From: Ruminococcus flavefaciens
GTDB lineage: Bacteria; Bacillota; Clostridia; Oscillospirales; Ruminococcaceae
Length of the DNA stretch: 15,624 nucleotides
Direction of reading: 5' to 3'
NCBI GenBank assembly: GCA_002309635.1
Contig: DBXO01000040.1
Span: 1 to 15,624, forward strand
The notes under the pieces were generated by a model that was given only the letters and a program-made list of their open reading frames with translations, was not told the origin of the DNA and ran no database searches. Positions 13,522-15,624 of this stretch are shown here, in pieces; the stretch's first letter is position 1; each line of letters opens with the position of its first letter. The translations under genes and the position numbers were made by a program.

Positions 13522-13695
13522 TCAGATACCGCAATCTTCGTATTCCTTCCACTTTTCGTAGTATATCCTATTGCTTCGGCTGCGAAACAGAATGTATGCT
13601 GCGGATGTTATCAAAAGGAATATCGCACCGAGTATCGGCAGCGACTCCCTGAACATTTTCTTTTCGGGACAGATATTTTTGTTTTTGCGGCTCAT
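13522..13695 (-). CDS. 57-residue single-pass membrane protein downstream of pspA
   Basis: Small minus-strand gene in the pspA operon. It starts MSRKNKNICPEKKMF, has one hydrophobic segment at about residues 19-37 (LPILGAIFLLITSAAYILF), and ends with a charged tail rich in Arg, Tyr, Lys and Glu, finishing EDCGI. The basic N terminus suggests it faces the cytosol, although the sequence after the membrane segment is basic too. AAAGGA lies about 9 nt before the ATG at 13695, and the start is 22 nt after the pspA stop. A terminator follows 10 nt after its own stop. This gene-like spacing argues against a chance frame. I do not recognise the family. In other bacteria small membrane proteins such as PspB/PspC or LiaI partner PspA; no similarity to those is claimed. 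Confidence 0.7.
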   Translation of the reverse strand: MSRKNKNICPEKKMFRESLPILGAIFLLITSAAYILFRSRSNRIYYEKWKEYEDCGI

Positions 13696-13717
13696 TATTG
13701 AAATTCCTTTGCTGTGT

Positions 13718-14419
13718 TTACTTTGTGCCGTTAGCTCCGCCGTTCATCTCAGCAAGAAGTCTCTGGAGCTCTGCGTCTACCTTGGCCTCGGACTCCAGGT
13801 CTCTAAAGGTATTCTTCAGATCGTCGCCTGTGCCGCCTGTGAGAGCGTCGCCTGCGATCTCTGTGAATGCAGCAGCTTCTGCTTCCTTGCGGACTACTTT
13901 CTCCTCCATTCTCTGAAACTTGTCGAATGAAGAATTGGGATCGAAGCTTCCTGCAGCCTTTGCAAGGCTCTTCTGTGTATCTGCCATCTGTGAACGTGCG
14001 ATAAGCATTGCCTGACGGCTCTTTGCCTCTTCAAGCTTTGACTTGAGCACCTCTACCTGATCGCCGATAGCGTCTGCCTGTGCGGAGATAGAGTCGTACA
14101 TTTCCTTATAGTTTGCAAGATCCTCGTCAGCCTTGACCTTTCTTGCGAGAGCCTGCTTGGCAAGGTCCTGATCGCCCTTTGCGAGAGCTGCCTTTGCCTT
14201 TAATTCCCAGTCAGCCGATACTTTCTGAGCGTCGAGGTACTTCTTCTCGGCGAGGCGCTCGCTTGCCTTAGCCTTGCCGTAGTTCTGAGTAGCCTTTGAG
14301 AGCTCTGTCTGCATATCGATGATGATCTGCTTGACCATCTTCTCGGGGTTCTCGCACTTATCGAGCAGGTCATTGATGTTTGCCTTCAGGATATCTCCTA
14401 TTCTCTGAAAAATAGCCAT
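13718..14419 (-). CDS. pspA: PspA/IM30 (Vipp1) family membrane-stress protein
   Basis: 233-residue PspA/Vipp1 protein, an ESCRT-III-like coiled-coil protein that polymerises on the inner face of the cytoplasmic membrane and protects it under envelope stress. The N-terminal amphipathic helix (AIFQRIGDILKANINDLL, residues 2-19) and the family block ENPEKMVKQIIIDM (23-36) are clear. Long charged heptad-rich helices run from about 25 to 155, and a C-terminal helical part ends in ELQRLLAEMNGG. An AGGAGG at 14429-14434 lies 9 nt before the ATG. The gene is third in the minus-strand operon, 62 nt after an integral membrane protein gene and directly before a tiny membrane protein gene. That company suggests a membrane-anchored stress module. 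Confidence 0.95.
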   Translation of the reverse strand: MAIFQRIGDILKANINDLLDKCENPEKMVKQIIIDMQTELSKATQNYGKAKASERLAEKKYLDAQKVSADWELKAKAALAKGDQDLAKQALARKVKADEDLANYKEMYDSISAQADAIGDQVEVLKSKLEEAKSRQAMLIARSQMADTQKSLAKAAGSFDPNSSFDKFQRMEEKVVRKEAEAAAFTEIAGDALTGGTGDDLKNTFRDLESEAKVDAELQRLLAEMNGGANGTK

Positions 14420-14481
14420 AATGTTTTTCCTCCTATAATTGAAAAAATATTAAACGACGTTCTCATGCGCCGTAAATTACA

Positions 14482-15051
14482 TCACTCTATGGGGTGAGCG
14501 TTATTGAAACGCACTCTCAAGCGATTGAATCCCCATGTACCTACCAGGAGCATCACATAGCTGACGATCCTTGACACTGCCATGATGAAGCCTGACACAT
14601 CTGCTGCTGTACCCGACGTAAAGCGGTTCACGCAGTCAGCCAGCAGAGCCAGTGCCATCACGAACAGCATCCTGTCATATCCTCTTGAGCATCTCTTCAC
14701 TTCGGGTTCATCGCCCACCAGTGAGGAATTGTTTTTGAGCATAGCGAACAGGTTTCTGTAGGCGATAGCAGCAAGGCCTGTTGTGACCATAGCATCCAGC
14801 ACGCAGGTACCTCTTGCGATAACGGTAGTCTTACCCGACACAAACAGCATCGTTACACCCGAAGCTGCGCTCAGAAAAGCGAGCATACCGCACATCGAAT
14901 AAAGCGAGCGTGCTTTCGGTTCAAAGCCTGAGATCTCGGCAACACCGCCGAGCATGAACAGTGCTCCGACCAGTTTGATAAAGTAGCCTGCTGCCCATCC
15001 TGCATTCAGCTGAAAGTTGGCAAGCAAAAATCCTACGGTAAAAAAATTCAT
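14482..15051 (-). CDS. Multi-pass membrane protein of the pspA operon, unrecognised
   Basis: 189-residue hydrophobic protein with about five or six membrane segments (roughly 3-18, 22-41, 51-71, 81-104, 126-143, 152-174). A conspicuous charged cytosolic-looking loop, NNSSLVGDEPEVKRCSRGYD (107-126), separates the first four from the last two. The tail is basic (FNRLRVRFNNAH). No enzyme motif or known transporter signature was seen. It begins 17 nt after the stop of the preceding gene with only a weak ribosome binding site (GAAAGA), so translation may be coupled to it. Its place upstream of pspA is the main clue to its role. The length and open frame are convincing as a real gene; the function is unknown. 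Confidence 0.8.
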   Translation of the reverse strand: MNFFTVGFLLANFQLNAGWAAGYFIKLVGALFMLGGVAEISGFEPKARSLYSMCGMLAFLSAASGVTMLFVSGKTTVIARGTCVLDAMVTTGLAAIAYRNLFAMLKNNSSLVGDEPEVKRCSRGYDRMLFVMALALLADCVNRFTSGTAADVSGFIMAVSRIVSYVMLLVGTWGFNRLRVRFNNAHPIE

Positions 15052-15068
15052 AGTTGATCTTTCGGATA

Positions 15069-15488
15069 TCAGTCATTTCTCGGCGGTTTCTTCTGGAACA
15101 GGATCTTAGCCACGAGGCCTGCACCTGCGAAAATAAGGCCGAACATAAGCACATACACATAGAGGGATGCGCTCTTTGCATGGAAGCTGATGGAGTTTAT
15201 CATTGCAATTATAATAATGACTATACCGAGTGAGGTGACTATACCTCCGACTGTTTTCTTTTCCATAAGGAACATAAGGAAGATACCGATGAGCAGCGGA
15301 ACGAGCATTACTCCTGCGGTCATATCCCAGTTGCCTATACGCCAGCCCCAGTTCCATCTGACCTCAAACATATTGAGTGCCCAATAGATACCTCCGCCGA
15401 GCATCATTATACCAAGGAAGAACTGAAGAAGCTCATGATCTGCCTCTCCGGGAAGATTTGAAGCAAAAAACTTCTTTATCTCTCTCAT
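15069..15488 (-). CDS. Four-helix membrane protein, first gene of the pspA operon
   Basis: 139-residue protein with four predicted membrane segments (about 21-41, 56-75, 79-101, 107-131). A Trp-rich loop between the first two, EVRWNWGWRIGNWDM (residues 42-56), is its most distinctive feature. The N terminus carries a basic stretch (MREIKKFF) and the C terminus a short basic tail (FQKKPPRND). AAAGGGG at 15497-15503 lies 8 nt from the ATG at 15488; a GTG at 15491 is a less likely start. It follows a consensus promoter and heads the four-gene operon ending with the small membrane protein. I do not recognise the family. By position it might serve as a membrane anchor or sensor for PspA, which is inference. 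Confidence 0.82.
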   Translation of the reverse strand: MREIKKFFASNLPGEADHELLQFFLGIMMLGGGIYWALNMFEVRWNWGWRIGNWDMTAGVMLVPLLIGIFLMFLMEKKTVGGIVTSLGIVIIIIAMINSISFHAKSASLYVYVLMFGLIFAGAGLVAKILFQKKPPRND

Positions 15489-15540
15489 CACTTTTACCCC
15501 TTTCCTTTTAATACGTCAGGCCATCGCCGACCGTAATCCC

Positions 15541-15569
15541 ATTATATTATATTTTTCTCTTTCTGTCAA
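15541..15569 (-). promoter_or_regulatory. Consensus promoter of the pspA operon
   Basis: On the minus strand TTGACA (15564-15569) and TATAAT (15541-15546) are 17 bp apart, both perfect. Transcription would start near 15534, giving a leader of about 46 nt. A perfect sigma-A promoter suggests substantial basal expression rather than strict sigma-54 or ECF control. The remaining bases to the window end are AT-rich and show no gene. Confidence 0.87.
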
Positions 15570-15624
15570 TATTTTCGACTTAAAATAATGCCGTTTTCAG
15601 TTAATTTTGTCCAAAAAAAATAAT

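Noticed and set aside
13571..13930. Plus-strand open frames over the end of the pspA operon
   Set aside because: Antisense to PspA and the small membrane protein, without starts supported by ribosome binding sites.

Overview
The window looks like chromosomal DNA from a cellulolytic Ruminococcus (Oscillospiraceae, Firmicutes). The main reason is a secreted GH9 cellulase with a family 3 carbohydrate-binding module, a long Thr-rich linker and a C-terminal dockerin of the Ruminococcus cellulosome type. The strong AGGAGG-type ribosome binding sites, the TTGACA-17-TATAAT promoters and the phoH-ybeY-era-yqzL-recO gene order also fit a Firmicute. Species cannot be fixed from the sequence; R. flavefaciens or R. 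champanellensis relatives are the natural guess.

Layout: (1) 1-555, minus strand: the 5' part of the glyceraldehyde-3-phosphate dehydrogenase gene with its promoter. (2) About 663-1235: an unrecognised, apparently frameshifted gene remnant. (3) 1295-7849, plus strand: a housekeeping RNA/ribosome/DNA-repair cluster behind a consensus promoter: CYTH phosphatase-like protein, PhoH, YbeY, Era, a 33-residue YqzL-like protein, RecO and MutS2. The first six genes overlap or nearly abut. A roughly 270-bp array of five hairpins, bounded by two near-identical 14-bp palindromes, sits between recO and mutS2 and looks like an insertion into this operon. (4) 7938-9639: a two-component system (HisKA_3 histidine kinase with TTG start, NarL/LuxR-type regulator). 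(5) 9717-12371: the GH9-CBM3-dockerin cellulase with its own promoter, leader hairpin and terminator. (6) 12497-13512: a PadR-type repressor and a DUF2812 membrane protein, with a dyad operator over the promoter and a bidirectional terminator. (7) 13522-15569, minus strand: a four-gene envelope-stress-like operon with two multi-pass membrane proteins, a PspA/Vipp1 homologue and a 57-residue single-pass membrane protein, read from a consensus promoter at the right end.

The best candidates for something undescribed are the hairpin-array element in the recO-mutS2 gap, the PspA operon with its three unrecognised membrane proteins, and the hairpin that occludes the yqzL ribosome binding site. No rRNA, tRNA, CRISPR array, transposase or phage gene was seen.
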